Positions 1 to 6,489 of a stretch of DNA of 7,767 bases are shown piece after piece. A model generated the notes under the pieces. That model saw nothing but the letters and a program-made list of their open reading frames with translations. It was not told where the DNA came from and did no database searches. This DNA comes from Candidatus Nanoarchaeia archaeon (GTDB taxonomy: Archaea > Nanoarchaeota > Nanoarchaeia > SCGC-AAA011-G17 > JAFCDX01), in contig JAQUND010000072.1 in assembly GCA_028717785.1 (NCBI GenBank), positions 1-7,767 of the forward strand, read 5' to 3'. The number at the start of each line of letters is the position of its first letter. The stretch's first letter is position 1. The translations under genes were made by a program, and so were the position numbers.

Positions 1-133
1 CTAAACCTATTTCAGGTTCGTCAATTCCCATTTCAAAAAGAATCTTATCGAGTTCATTTTTTTCGATTTTGAGGTATTTTAAAGCTGTTTCGATGCGGGA
101 ATTAAAAGCTGTAGTCTTTGAAGATTCATTCAT
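1..133 (-). CDS. Hypothetical protein, 5' part only
   Basis: This is the beginning of a gene that runs off the left edge; 44 codons are visible. It starts MNESSKTTAFNSRIETALKY and goes on with a charged, probably helical stretch rich in Lys, Glu and Leu. The start is well supported: AGGAGA lies at 141-146, seven bases before ATG at 133. A second ATG at 129 is in another frame and too far from a better signal. The gene follows a 122-nt gap, the largest in the window, so it may have its own promoter or lie downstream of a structured leader. I do not recognise the family, and the visible part shows no membrane segment or catalytic motif. Confidence 0.7.
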   Translation of the reverse strand, partial: MNESSKTTAFNSRIETALKYLKIEKNELDKILFEMGIDEPEIGL

Positions 134-151
134 TTCAATTTCTCCTGTTTT

Positions 152-221
152 GAACCTTTGTATCGGTTCGGTTATGCTACTTGTGTAGCGAATTTGTAGC
201 AACTTGGTCTCACGGTTGCTA
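152..221. other. Cluster of three small hairpins in the 134-255 gap
   Basis: The gap holds three consecutive inverted repeats. GAACC (152-156) pairs with GGTTC (165-169). GCTAC (176-180) pairs with GTAGC (185-189) across a 4-base loop. TAGCAAC (197-203) pairs with GTTGCTA (215-221) across 11 bases. GTAGC occurs again at 196-200, so GCTAC could pair with either copy. None is followed by a strong T run on the minus strand, so it is not a typical intrinsic terminator, and I could not fold it as a tRNA. It may be a structured leader for the gene starting at 133, or an operator region. Confidence 0.4.
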
Positions 222-255
222 TTACCTAAGCTTGTTTAAAGTCTTAAGCTATAGA

Positions 256-465
256 CTATTCGTCTCTGTCTTCGGCCTCCTTTCTGTTCTTGATAGCAAT
301 ATATATACTTGCAATAGAAATAGGCCAAAAAAATGAAAAAATTATATGTGACGATAACTCTTTTGTTTTCCAAAATCCTTGAATTGACATGAATACGTAA
401 AAAAACAAACCACAAAAGAAATAAACAAAAATCAATTTTCCAACTAAACACAGAAACTCCAGCAT
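256..465 (-). CDS. Small two-helix membrane protein, holin-like
   Basis: This 69-residue protein has two predicted membrane segments, at about residues 4-28 and 40-58, joined by a short linker (GFWKTKELSS). It ends in a charged tail, KNRKEAEDRDE. Size, two helices and a charged C-terminus are those of class II phage holins, which permeabilise the inner membrane to start lysis, but such small proteins diverge too fast for this to be firm. The start is chosen from an ideal AGGAGA at 471-476, five bases before ATG at 465; a 71-residue frame starting at 451 overlaps it and lacks that signal. The gene follows the lipoprotein gene by 10 nt, which supports a lysis role if that protein is a spanin. 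It could equally be an unrelated small membrane or superinfection-exclusion protein. Confidence 0.7.
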   Translation of the reverse strand: MLEFLCLVGKLIFVYFFCGLFFYVFMSIQGFWKTKELSSHIIFSFFWPISIASIYIAIKNRKEAEDRDE

Positions 466-475
466 ACTACTCTCC

Positions 476-982
476 TCATTTAGCTGTTTGTATTATAGCG
501 AATTCTGTCAATATTGCTGTCGCTAAACCAGCAATAAATCCAAAATAAACTATGTTTTTTTCAAGCCATGTTCGCTCAACTTTCTTATTGAGATTTTTTA
601 TTTCATTTTGATAAACCTTTTCTGCTTCTAAGGAATTGTCATAGTAATCATTATATAATTTTTTGACCAATGTTAGTTTTTTATCTAAATATTCGCCATT
701 ATTTCTATAATAAATAAAAAGAGCTGCTTTTTTCTCACTAAACAGAATGCCAGGATGAAGTTGTAAGGTGTCTCTATATATGGTAGTTAAACGACCCGAA
801 TCTATTGGAATAGATTTGAAATCCATTAAAGACGTATCGACTATATTTGTATTGGGTGGCATTAAAATATCTATGTCTAATTTTTCTGGGAGATAACTGT
901 ATTTTAGTGGTTGCTCAGCAATTTTAGCTGTTGATGCGCATGAAACAAACAAAAAACAAAATAAAACAACGATATTTTTCAT
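476..982 (-). CDS. Lipoprotein with C-terminal membrane segment, candidate u-spanin
   Basis: The protein is 168 residues from ATG 982. It begins MKNIVVLFCFLFVSC, a short lipoprotein signal peptide with lipobox FVSC and Cys15 as the likely lipidated residue. A polar region follows, then a charged helical stretch at about 90-140 that could form a coiled coil, then a membrane segment at about 143-159 (IVYFGFIAGLATAI). An outer-membrane lipid anchor plus an inner-membrane helix in one chain is the architecture of unimolecular spanins such as T1 gp11, which fuse the two membranes of diderm hosts in the last step of lysis. The open frame extends to 1057, but the upstream part lies inside the preceding gene and would bury the signal peptide; GGTGGG at 988-993 fixes the shorter start. 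ATG follows the previous stop by one base. Function is inferred from architecture only. Confidence 0.8.
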   Translation of the reverse strand: MKNIVVLFCFLFVSCASTAKIAEQPLKYSYLPEKLDIDILMPPNTNIVDTSLMDFKSIPIDSGRLTTIYRDTLQLHPGILFSEKKAALFIYYRNNGEYLDKKLTLVKKLYNDYYDNSLEAEKVYQNEIKNLNKKVERTWLEKNIVYFGFIAGLATAILTEFAIIQTAK

Positions 983-983
983 A

Positions 984-1358
984 TTAACCCACCATCTCTG
1001 CAAGGCGCTTTCGACGTTCTCTGTCATCAGGAATCTTTTGTACTTCTTTAAGCTCATTCATTAATTGTTCATTTTTAGTTTTTTCTATAGCAGCTTCAAC
1101 TTTTACGACAGAATTTACTTCTTCAAGTTTTCCTTTGATCGATGTTATATCATCCTTTAATGTAGTTGCATTAGAACTCGTAGATGCAGTTCCTTTTGAA
1201 CGAATAGTAGCTAAAATCTTCAAAACTAAAACAAGAACAGCTGGAATCAAAATTAAAGCATATCTCCAGTTCTTCTTTACAAAAGCTGTTTTACGGAAAA
1301 TTATCAGAAGAATGATAGCAATTGTGCAAAGGATTAACAAGAAAATTTCGGTTGTCAT
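984..1358 (-). CDS. Two-helix membrane protein with helical tail, spanin- or holin-like
   Basis: This 124-residue protein has two membrane segments, at about residues 4-21 and 33-51, separated by a basic loop (RKTAFVKKNWR). A Ser/Thr-rich linker and a charged, probably coiled-coil tail at about 65-108 follow, and the C-terminus is PDDRERRKRLAEMVG. The start is strongly supported by AAGGAGG at 1363-1369, and ATG overlaps the previous stop (ATGA). An inner-membrane protein with a coiled-coil tail directly followed by a lipoprotein gene recalls i-spanin/o-spanin pairs (Rz/Rz1). However, classical i-spanins have a single N-terminal helix and their partner lacks a C-terminal membrane segment. It might instead be a holin or an accessory lysis or membrane protein. 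I do not recognise a specific family. Confidence 0.75.
   Translation of the reverse strand: MTTEIFLLILCTIAIILLIIFRKTAFVKKNWRYALILIPAVLVLVLKILATIRSKGTASTSSNATTLKDDITSIKGKLEEVNSVVKVEAAIEKTKNEQLMNELKEVQKIPDDRERRKRLAEMVG
988..993 (-). promoter_or_regulatory. Ribosome binding site that sets the lipoprotein start
   Basis: GGTGGG on the minus strand lies five bases upstream of ATG 982. Together with the signal peptide starting exactly there, it favours 982 over the longer frame starting at 1057. Confidence 0.6.
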
Positions 1359-1894
1359 ACTTCCTCCTTGTTGAGTTCTAGTTTTTCAGCATCTATAGAA
1401 AATTTCCTCACAGAAGCACTTGCAAATTTAATTAACGAATTATATGAAGTTTTTAATTGATCATCATTCATTTCGGTAAATAATTTTGCCAAATCTCTTT
1501 CGATAGTGCTCAAAACAACTTTGACTTCATCTGGGTCTAAATAAAGAATACCTGCAAGAACCATTTTAATATCGTCAAATTTGTTTTCTGTAACTAACTT
1601 TTTAAAATGTTCAAATGAAAGTTTGCGTTTTTTGTCTTGGTAATTGAAAATAATACGTTTACTTACTTTTCGTATTGTATACCCATCCCAAGAACCGAAT
1701 AATTTTTGATAAGAAGAAATTGTATTCAAACAAAAACGAAAGGCATCTAGTTCATTGTCTGTTTCAATCAATAAACCATTATTGTCCACAAAATTTGCAT
1801 TGCGAAACTGGGCTCGAGCCATGCTTAAAATGGTTTTTGTTTCCTTCTTGGGGAGACAATGCCACCCCTCGAATTCTAACTTCAATTTGTGCAT
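1355..1894 (-). CDS. Hypothetical 179-residue protein
   Basis: I do not recognise this protein. It is soluble, with no signal peptide or membrane segment, and looks mostly helical in its second half (about 95-179), rich in Lys, Asp and Leu. The N-terminal part has scattered aromatic residues (FEGWHC at 8-13, SWDGYT near 68-73). Its stop overlaps the next gene's start as ATGA, indicating translational coupling with the membrane protein downstream. ATG at 1894 is used because it opens the frame just after a 60-nt gap; the binding site there is weak, unlike the AAGGAGG of its neighbours. An internal Met at residue 25 (1822) also lacks one. An out-of-frame ATG ten bases upstream opens only 41 codons. 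Confidence 0.75.
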   Translation of the reverse strand: MHKLKLEFEGWHCLPKKETKTILSMARAQFRNANFVDNNGLLIETDNELDAFRFCLNTISSYQKLFGSWDGYTIRKVSKRIIFNYQDKKRKLSFEHFKKLVTENKFDDIKMVLAGILYLDPDEVKVVLSTIERDLAKLFTEMNDDQLKTSYNSLIKFASASVRKFSIDAEKLELNKEEV

Positions 1895-1954
1895 GAAAAT
1901 TCATTTCTTTTAATCTCTTTTTATATTAATTTTCAAGAAACAGATTTAATAATA

Positions 1955-2185
1955 TTACCGCCCGACAATAGACTTTGCACGTGGAAGACCAAAATTAGTT
2001 ACACCAGCAATACACCAAGTTTTACCTCTTGAACGTCTTGCATTGCCACTATTAACCGGATCACTAACCAATGCATTTGTGCTTCCATAATCATTAATTT
2101 CCAATGATGTGCTTGCCATCTTAATATTTCTTTCAACACCTGCATCAGTTGTACAAGGAATTGTGCAAATTGTCCCGTTTGTCAT
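1955..2185 (-). CDS. Hypothetical 76-residue basic protein
   Basis: This small protein begins MTNGTICTIPCTTDAGVERN and ends PRAKSIVGR. It has three cysteines (7, 11 and 58), many Ser, Thr, Asn and Gly residues, and an Arg-rich centre (NARRSRGK). Nothing suggests a membrane segment, and the composition is more like a small beta-rich structural protein than a helical regulator, which is inference. The start is well supported: AAGGAGG at 2191-2197 lies five bases before ATG 2185 and overlaps the stop codon of the gene upstream. The gene is followed by a 60-nt AT-rich gap without a clear terminator. No family is recognised. Confidence 0.7.
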   Translation of the reverse strand: MTNGTICTIPCTTDAGVERNIKMASTSLEINDYGSTNALVSDPVNSGNARRSRGKTWCIAGVTNFGLPRAKSIVGR

Positions 2186-2195
2186 ACAAACCTCC

Positions 2196-2753
2196 TTATA
2201 TGTTGTTTTTTCTTAACTCCATTGCATGATCTACAATTCGACTCCATAAGTCTGTATCATCATGCACTTTATTATGTAAAAAATTAATAATTTCACCTTT
2301 TGTCATACCCCAATCAAGTAATTCTCTAACTTGCTCTAATCTCGATTGTTTTTCTCCTGGGTCATTCCAGTACTTATTATAATCGATGTTAAATTTTCCA
2401 TCAGTTTTTTGTTCCAAGTATTGAACATGTGGAAATGTCTCAGAAAGATTTTGAAAAATGTGTATTGTTTCATGTGTAACAGTAGATTTTGGGTTTTCCA
2501 AATATATAATGACATCGTTTCTTGTTTTTAAATGATATTTTTTAAAATCATGAAGTGGAAGATAAACCACTTTCTTTTTATGATTAGATGCTCCACGTTC
2601 TTCTTGTTCTCTAAATTTAATTTTAACCGAGTCTAAAATATCTGAAAATTCTTTTTCTTTTGTTGTAGGATAAATTTCTTTTAGTCTTTGTAAGAGAAAT
2701 TTTCTTTTTTTAGGGATGTCAGCAAAAGTATATGTTTCATTTCTCGGATCCAT
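2196..2753 (-). CDS. Predicted zinc metallopeptidase-like protein (HETIH)
   Basis: The 185-residue product contains HETIH at residues 94-98, preceded by a hydrophobic strand and followed by FQNL; this matches the HExxH signature in which two His bind zinc and Glu activates water. About 36 residues later comes DPGEKQSRLEQVRELL, where Glu134 (or Glu140) is a plausible third ligand of gluzincin type. There is no signal peptide, so it would act in the cytoplasm or in the virion, or leave through a holin. Possible roles are processing of a virion protein, cell-wall or host-protein cleavage, or a non-catalytic structural job. A Met codon two residues upstream (2759) touches the ribosome binding site, so the start at 2753 is preferred. 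It overlaps the previous gene by 17 nt. Motif-level evidence only; specific family not identified. Confidence 0.75.
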   Translation of the reverse strand: MDPRNETYTFADIPKKRKFLLQRLKEIYPTTKEKEFSDILDSVKIKFREQEERGASNHKKKVVYLPLHDFKKYHLKTRNDVIIYLENPKSTVTHETIHIFQNLSETFPHVQYLEQKTDGKFNIDYNKYWNDPGEKQSRLEQVRELLDWGMTKGEIINFLHNKVHDDTDLWSRIVDHAMELRKNNI

Positions 2754-3321
2754 TTTCATTCCTATTTTGCTTTAGTTTTTTGATTGTTTCTTGCATCTCT
2801 TGAATGATTTGATTCTGATGACTTAATTTTTGCTGCATCTCTGTTACTACCATATTGTTATGTCTATTGATCCTTTCGATGTCGTGTTGGAGCTTTTCAA
2901 TCATTTGATGCTCCATGTTTTTTACAATATTATTCAACTCATCTTGGTCATGTATCAAAACAAATTTGCTCTTATCATCGTGCTTTCTTGTCAGAACACT
3001 TATTCTTTTGTTGAAATTTTCTTCAAAACTATTGTTCAATTCCTGTTCTTCAGCTTTTGAAAGAGCAATTATATTTCTTAATTTGCCGCACAAAAAACCC
3101 TCTGTACCATCAAAATGCCTATCAACAAATTCTCTGTCGGGCATCAATGCTGTCTCTTGCAACGTCGGCCCCCCAACACAACCTTTAAAAAAATCTGGGC
3201 AATGTGTACAAGGGACCGGCTTCAACAAACCTAACAAAAACGTAGACTCATTCCTATCAACATAAGAAATAGAAAAACTAGATGCTCCTGTAGCTTCTCC
3301 ACCTAATTGTTTTACTAGCAT
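2737..3321 (-). CDS. Hypothetical protein with Cys cluster and coiled coil
   Basis: This 194-residue protein has two parts. The N-terminal part (about 1-80) carries CTHCPDFFKGC (Cys38, Cys41, Cys48) and a fourth cysteine at 78 (GFLCGK). These four could bind zinc or an iron-sulfur cluster. The rest (about 85-185) is charged and rich in Gln, Glu, Met and His, very probably a long coiled coil that could drive oligomerisation. Start and upstream stop overlap as TAATG with no clear ribosome binding site, so translation probably depends on ribosomes finishing the 618-residue gene; the two products may be needed together. That neighbour also has a cysteine cluster. Virion or tail-associated scaffold is one guess, but I recognise no family. 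Confidence 0.75.
   Translation of the reverse strand: MLVKQLGGEATGASSFSISYVDRNESTFLLGLLKPVPCTHCPDFFKGCVGGPTLQETALMPDREFVDRHFDGTEGFLCGKLRNIIALSKAEEQELNNSFEENFNKRISVLTRKHDDKSKFVLIHDQDELNNIVKNMEHQMIEKLQHDIERINRHNNMVVTEMQQKLSHQNQIIQEMQETIKKLKQNRNENGSEK
2760..2763 (-). promoter_or_regulatory. Ribosome binding site that sets the HETIH gene start
   Basis: AGGA on the minus strand ends six bases before ATG 2753 but directly abuts the alternative ATG 2759. Normal spacing therefore favours 2753. Confidence 0.5.
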
Positions 3322-5177
3322 TATTGAGCGACTTGTTGATATAAGGTATCAGCTTGTTCATGATCTTTTGAATTCTCTACTACAATTTTACTAAGAGGCC
3401 CTGATTTTTTAGACACATGAAAACTAATTCCATTGTCTCTAAGTTTTCTCTTAAACTGACTTAAATGTTGGATTGTAGGAAACTCATAAGTTTTCCACTC
3501 GGTTGACGACTTCTTAGTTTCATTGAGAATGTCATCAATTATTGATGCACTGTTTTTGTTCGAAAAAAGTTCGACATCAAAATTATTATCAGGCTGCACA
3601 AAACTTTCTTGTGTCTCTGTTGTCTCTGTTCTATCTTTCGATGCTCTTTTTCCAATATTCTTCTTTTCTTCATCTAAAGCAGCTTGAATCCCAAGAGTGA
3701 AAGTAGAAATAGTTTTTGACTGATCATTGCTTACAATTGCAGCACAAGTTTCAATCCAAGATTTAGGCACAAACGAGCTTGCTTTCTCAAACACTCTCTT
3801 TACAGCTCTCGGCGATCTTACTAAAGGGCTATTCGAAACTAACAATGCAACTTTAGTACAAGTCCCACAGTTGTTGAGACTGCAATTATTACATTTTGGA
3901 TTTGCTTTCAAACTATAAATAAGTTTTCCGCCTGCATGCTGGATTTTTGAAAAATGCATTGCCATTTCATCGCAATTTGTATAAATATTTGAATCAATGA
4001 AAACATAACCAATTTGTCCATAATGTCTTTGCAACTTATAATCATTCTCTGTCCAAAATTGATTTGCAGCTTCAAAACCAAATTTCTGCCTAAGAGAACT
4101 CTTAACAGTCTCAAGGTCATCCCCCATAGTCATCAAATTAAAAGCATGATTTGTCATTGCTTTTGTATTGATTGTGAGCGGCTTCGATTTTGGCTCTATT
4201 TCAACACCTTGAAGAGTTGAACTCGCAAAATTCGTGTCAAAATTCTGCCGTCTTGCAAATCTTTCAAGTTTTTTCAATTCTTCTTTATGTGTTTCGACAA
4301 AATCTCTAAAAGTGTTGAAGCTATATTTGTGTGCAATCATTTTTCCAATCTCAGACTGAGAAAGACGAGAATTTAGCCCTTTCTTCCAATCTGACATAAT
4401 TTCTGCATAAAAAGCTTGTTTCTGAAGTGCAGCATTCTTCTTGTCATTGTTTTTGACTTCACGAATATGCAAATCTTTTTCATCAGCATCTCTTTGGAAA
4501 GCTACTCGAGCTTCTTTTGCATTATAATAAGATCTTTTGATGGAATCAAGAGAAAATAAAAATTTAGATGCAACAAAAACAGGACGTTTTGCTTCCAGCA
4601 AATCTTTGTATTCTTTTATTGTCGCCTTTGTAATAAACTCAAGCCCTGAAAATTTATCAAGAATATCATGAACAGTTGCACGTCGAATTTTGAAATCGAT
4701 CTTAGCCTGTTCAATAATATTTGCATGTTTTTCCTCAAGATTTTCAAAACCAAGAAACGAGTATTCATTAAGATGAAGTCTTATACTTGATTCTAAATAT
4801 TTAAATACTTGTTCTTTGGCATATTTAGACAAAAGTTCAGTATGGATCTGTTCAAAACTTTTTTTATCTCTGATCAAAGTTTCAACAGTTCTATCTATTG
4901 TTTTCATTACTACGTCTTGAGCAATTCTTTGCGATTTTTCAGCTGTGAATCTGTTTTCTATATTTGATTCTCTAGACCCATCAGAAGTCAGTTCGTTGGC
5001 CCTAGACAAACCCGAATCTTTCTCATAAGGGATTACAGGTACCTCGAGTTTAGGAGGCTCGTAATTAATCTCCTGTTCAGCAAGTTTCTCAATATAGTCA
5101 GGCATTGTTTTGCGACTGGGAGTACTATCTAGAATACCTGAAAAACCTTGATCAAAAATTCCATTCAACGGGTCCAT
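3321..5177 (-). CDS. Large hypothetical protein with C-x2-C-x4-C-x2-C cluster
   Basis: At 618 residues this is the largest product. Residues about 75-310 are charged and mostly helical. After a linker comes a compact region with YVFIDSNIYTNC at 391-402, then CNNCSLNNCGTC at 429-440; Cys402, 429, 432, 437, 440 and possibly 478 could form a metal site. Residues about 505-560 are polar and probably disordered. The last 60 residues alternate strand and helix like a small alpha/beta domain. AAAGGA at 5186-5191, eight bases before ATG 5177, supports the start and lies just past the tnpB stop. There is no signal peptide or membrane segment. Its size and its coupling to a coiled-coil protein suggest a structural or virion-associated role, but this is inference; I cannot assign a family. 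Confidence 0.8.
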   Translation of the reverse strand: MDPLNGIFDQGFSGILDSTPSRKTMPDYIEKLAEQEINYEPPKLEVPVIPYEKDSGLSRANELTSDGSRESNIENRFTAEKSQRIAQDVVMKTIDRTVETLIRDKKSFEQIHTELLSKYAKEQVFKYLESSIRLHLNEYSFLGFENLEEKHANIIEQAKIDFKIRRATVHDILDKFSGLEFITKATIKEYKDLLEAKRPVFVASKFLFSLDSIKRSYYNAKEARVAFQRDADEKDLHIREVKNNDKKNAALQKQAFYAEIMSDWKKGLNSRLSQSEIGKMIAHKYSFNTFRDFVETHKEELKKLERFARRQNFDTNFASSTLQGVEIEPKSKPLTINTKAMTNHAFNLMTMGDDLETVKSSLRQKFGFEAANQFWTENDYKLQRHYGQIGYVFIDSNIYTNCDEMAMHFSKIQHAGGKLIYSLKANPKCNNCSLNNCGTCTKVALLVSNSPLVRSPRAVKRVFEKASSFVPKSWIETCAAIVSNDQSKTISTFTLGIQAALDEEKKNIGKRASKDRTETTETQESFVQPDNNFDVELFSNKNSASIIDDILNETKKSSTEWKTYEFPTIQHLSQFKRKLRDNGISFHVSKKSGPLSKIVVENSKDHEQADTLYQQVAQ

Positions 5178-5193
5178 GTTTTTAATCCTTTAT

Positions 5194-6462
5194 TTAAGTT
5201 GCAAAAGTTGCAATAAGAGGAGAAATGTATTGATTATCTAACAAATAATCTTCTTGCTTCATAGAATATAGACTTACTTTAATATTTGGTATTGTCTTAA
5301 AATAATCAAACATTAAAGAAGAGGTCTTGTTCTCCACAAGCTTAAAATCCCCATATACCATAGGTATTTTTCTATAACTCAAACCTTCAATCTTAATTAA
5401 TTTTGCAGACTTTATATCGCGATCTTCTTCAAATCCACAAACATGACACTTAAACATTCTTTCACTTAAAGTAAATTTTGTTTTTGAACTACATAAAGGA
5501 CATATTTGCGTTGAAGGAAAGTAACGATCCACAAAAATTGTCTTAGATGTTTTTCTTAATTCATCTAATATTCGTCCAATTATTGTAGAACTTATTTTTC
5601 TTCCATACAAACGTTGCCATCCTACTAAATTATCGTTTTGAATGCAAATAAAATCAAAATTGTTCTTTAAGTAACTAGTTATCTTGTTTGAGACATCTTC
5701 TTTTTGATTGTTTATTTTTAAATATTCTTTTCTGATTTTCATCCTGGACTTAAACTTGTTTTTAGAATTTCTAATTTGTCTAGAAATCTTTTTTTGTATT
5801 AATCTTATTTTATTGTTTTTGAAAGTAGTATCAATTTTAATTCCATTTGAAAAATTTAAAATATTCTTAATACCTAAATCACATCCAATTGTTTGATTCG
5901 ATATAGATCGTTCTTGTTTTTGTTGAAAAGTAGTAATATGAAAAAAGAAACTAAAAGGTTTTCTTATAAGTCTTATACTAGAAATTTCTGAATTTTCTGG
6001 TATTTGCTTTAATCCTCTTACTTTAAAAACTTTTTTATAATTTTCAATTTTTATCGAATTAGATTTTACATACATATTACCTGGAATAGAATTTATTTCG
6101 CTTTTAAATTTTAATTTTCCTACTTTTTCGTTTTTTTTCTTTTTTGTTGCAAGTCCTTTTATATTATAAATTATTTTTTGATAAATCTTTGCTCTCATAG
6201 AACTACTCAAATGTCTTAAATCTTTCTCTTCAAACTCTCTTTCTTTATTCATTACAGAAACTTTTTTTAACTTGCAATCAACAGAAAAAATATTTTTTTG
6301 AGATAAACAAAAATTATACCACCATTTTGCTTCAAGAAACAATCTGTTAAGAAATTCCAATTTGTCTTTTGATAATCTTGACATATCGATTTTTACTTCA
6401 TAAATTTTACAAAGTTGTTTTTTTCTCTTTTCTTTTGTTGATTGACTTTGGATAAAAGACAT
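5194..6462 (-). CDS. tnpB: TnpB, IS200/IS605-family RNA-guided nuclease
   Basis: The 422-residue protein has the normal full length for TnpB. The N-terminal region (about 18-185) carries YEVKID, LFLEAKWWYN, LSSSMR and KVGKLKFKS, as in the OrfB branch with LFLEAKWFYN-type starts. RuvC-I is IGCDLGIKN with Asp195. RuvC-II is ICIQNDNLVGWQ (272-283), with Asp277 where I recall Glu in relatives (QNEN). A zinc finger follows (Cys321, 324, 339, 342), then RuvC-III DRDIKSA with Asp349. TnpB uses an RNA from the element's right end to cut DNA and help the transposon persist. There is no TnpA here. The ribosome binding site is poor and the gene looks more AT-rich than its neighbours, which suggests transfer. 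Stop lies 16 nt before the next ATG. Identification is firm; nuclease activity is uncertain. Confidence 0.95.
   Translation of the reverse strand: MSFIQSQSTKEKRKKQLCKIYEVKIDMSRLSKDKLEFLNRLFLEAKWWYNFCLSQKNIFSVDCKLKKVSVMNKEREFEEKDLRHLSSSMRAKIYQKIIYNIKGLATKKKKNEKVGKLKFKSEINSIPGNMYVKSNSIKIENYKKVFKVRGLKQIPENSEISSIRLIRKPFSFFFHITTFQQKQERSISNQTIGCDLGIKNILNFSNGIKIDTTFKNNKIRLIQKKISRQIRNSKNKFKSRMKIRKEYLKINNQKEDVSNKITSYLKNNFDFICIQNDNLVGWQRLYGRKISSTIIGRILDELRKTSKTIFVDRYFPSTQICPLCSSKTKFTLSERMFKCHVCGFEEDRDIKSAKLIKIEGLSYRKIPMVYGDFKLVENKTSSLMFDYFKTIPNIKVSLYSMKQEDYLLDNQYISPLIATFAT
5199..5213. repeat. Inverted repeat at the tnpB 3' end
   Basis: TTGCAA (5199-5204) and TTGCAA (5208-5213) are separated by AAG; the hexamer is its own reverse complement, so the pair can form a 6-bp hairpin. 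It encodes the last codons of TnpB (Ala-Thr-Phe-Ala-Thr). It could be the subterminal palindrome of an IS605-type right end, or the 3' part of the guide RNA scaffold. Confidence 0.4.
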
Positions 6463-6472
6463 TTTAAAATTT

Positions 6473-6489
6473 TCACATATCTGTTGTGA
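6473..6489. repeat. Inverted repeat upstream of tnpB
   Basis: TCACA (6473-6477) and TGTGA (6485-6489) flank a 7-base loop just upstream of the tnpB start. It is in the place expected for the left-end palindrome of an IS605-type element, but a 5-bp stem in this composition is weak evidence. It could also be an operator for tnpB. Confidence 0.3.

Noticed and set aside
240..257. Inverted repeat AGTCT/AGACT overlapping the end of the 69-residue gene as terminator
   Set aside because: The stem is 5 bp and AT-rich, and only three T follow on the minus strand, so it is too weak to call.
150..260. Possible tRNA in the hairpin-rich gap
   Set aside because: I could not fit a T-arm with a GTTC-type loop to a 7-bp acceptor stem at tRNA spacing on either strand.
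236..451. 71-codon minus-strand frame overlapping the 69-residue membrane protein
   Set aside because: It lacks a good ribosome binding site; the overlapping frame from 465 has an ideal AGGAGA and normal membrane-protein topology.
1782..1904. Out-of-frame ATG at 1904 opening 41 codons over the start of the 179-residue gene
   Set aside because: It is short, has no recognisable features and no properly spaced ribosome binding site.
2830..3265. Plus-strand open frames opposite the 194-residue gene, up to 116 codons
   Set aside because: They are mirror frames of a well-supported coding region, with hydrophobic, Cys/Leu/Ser-rich composition typical of antisense translation and no supporting signals.
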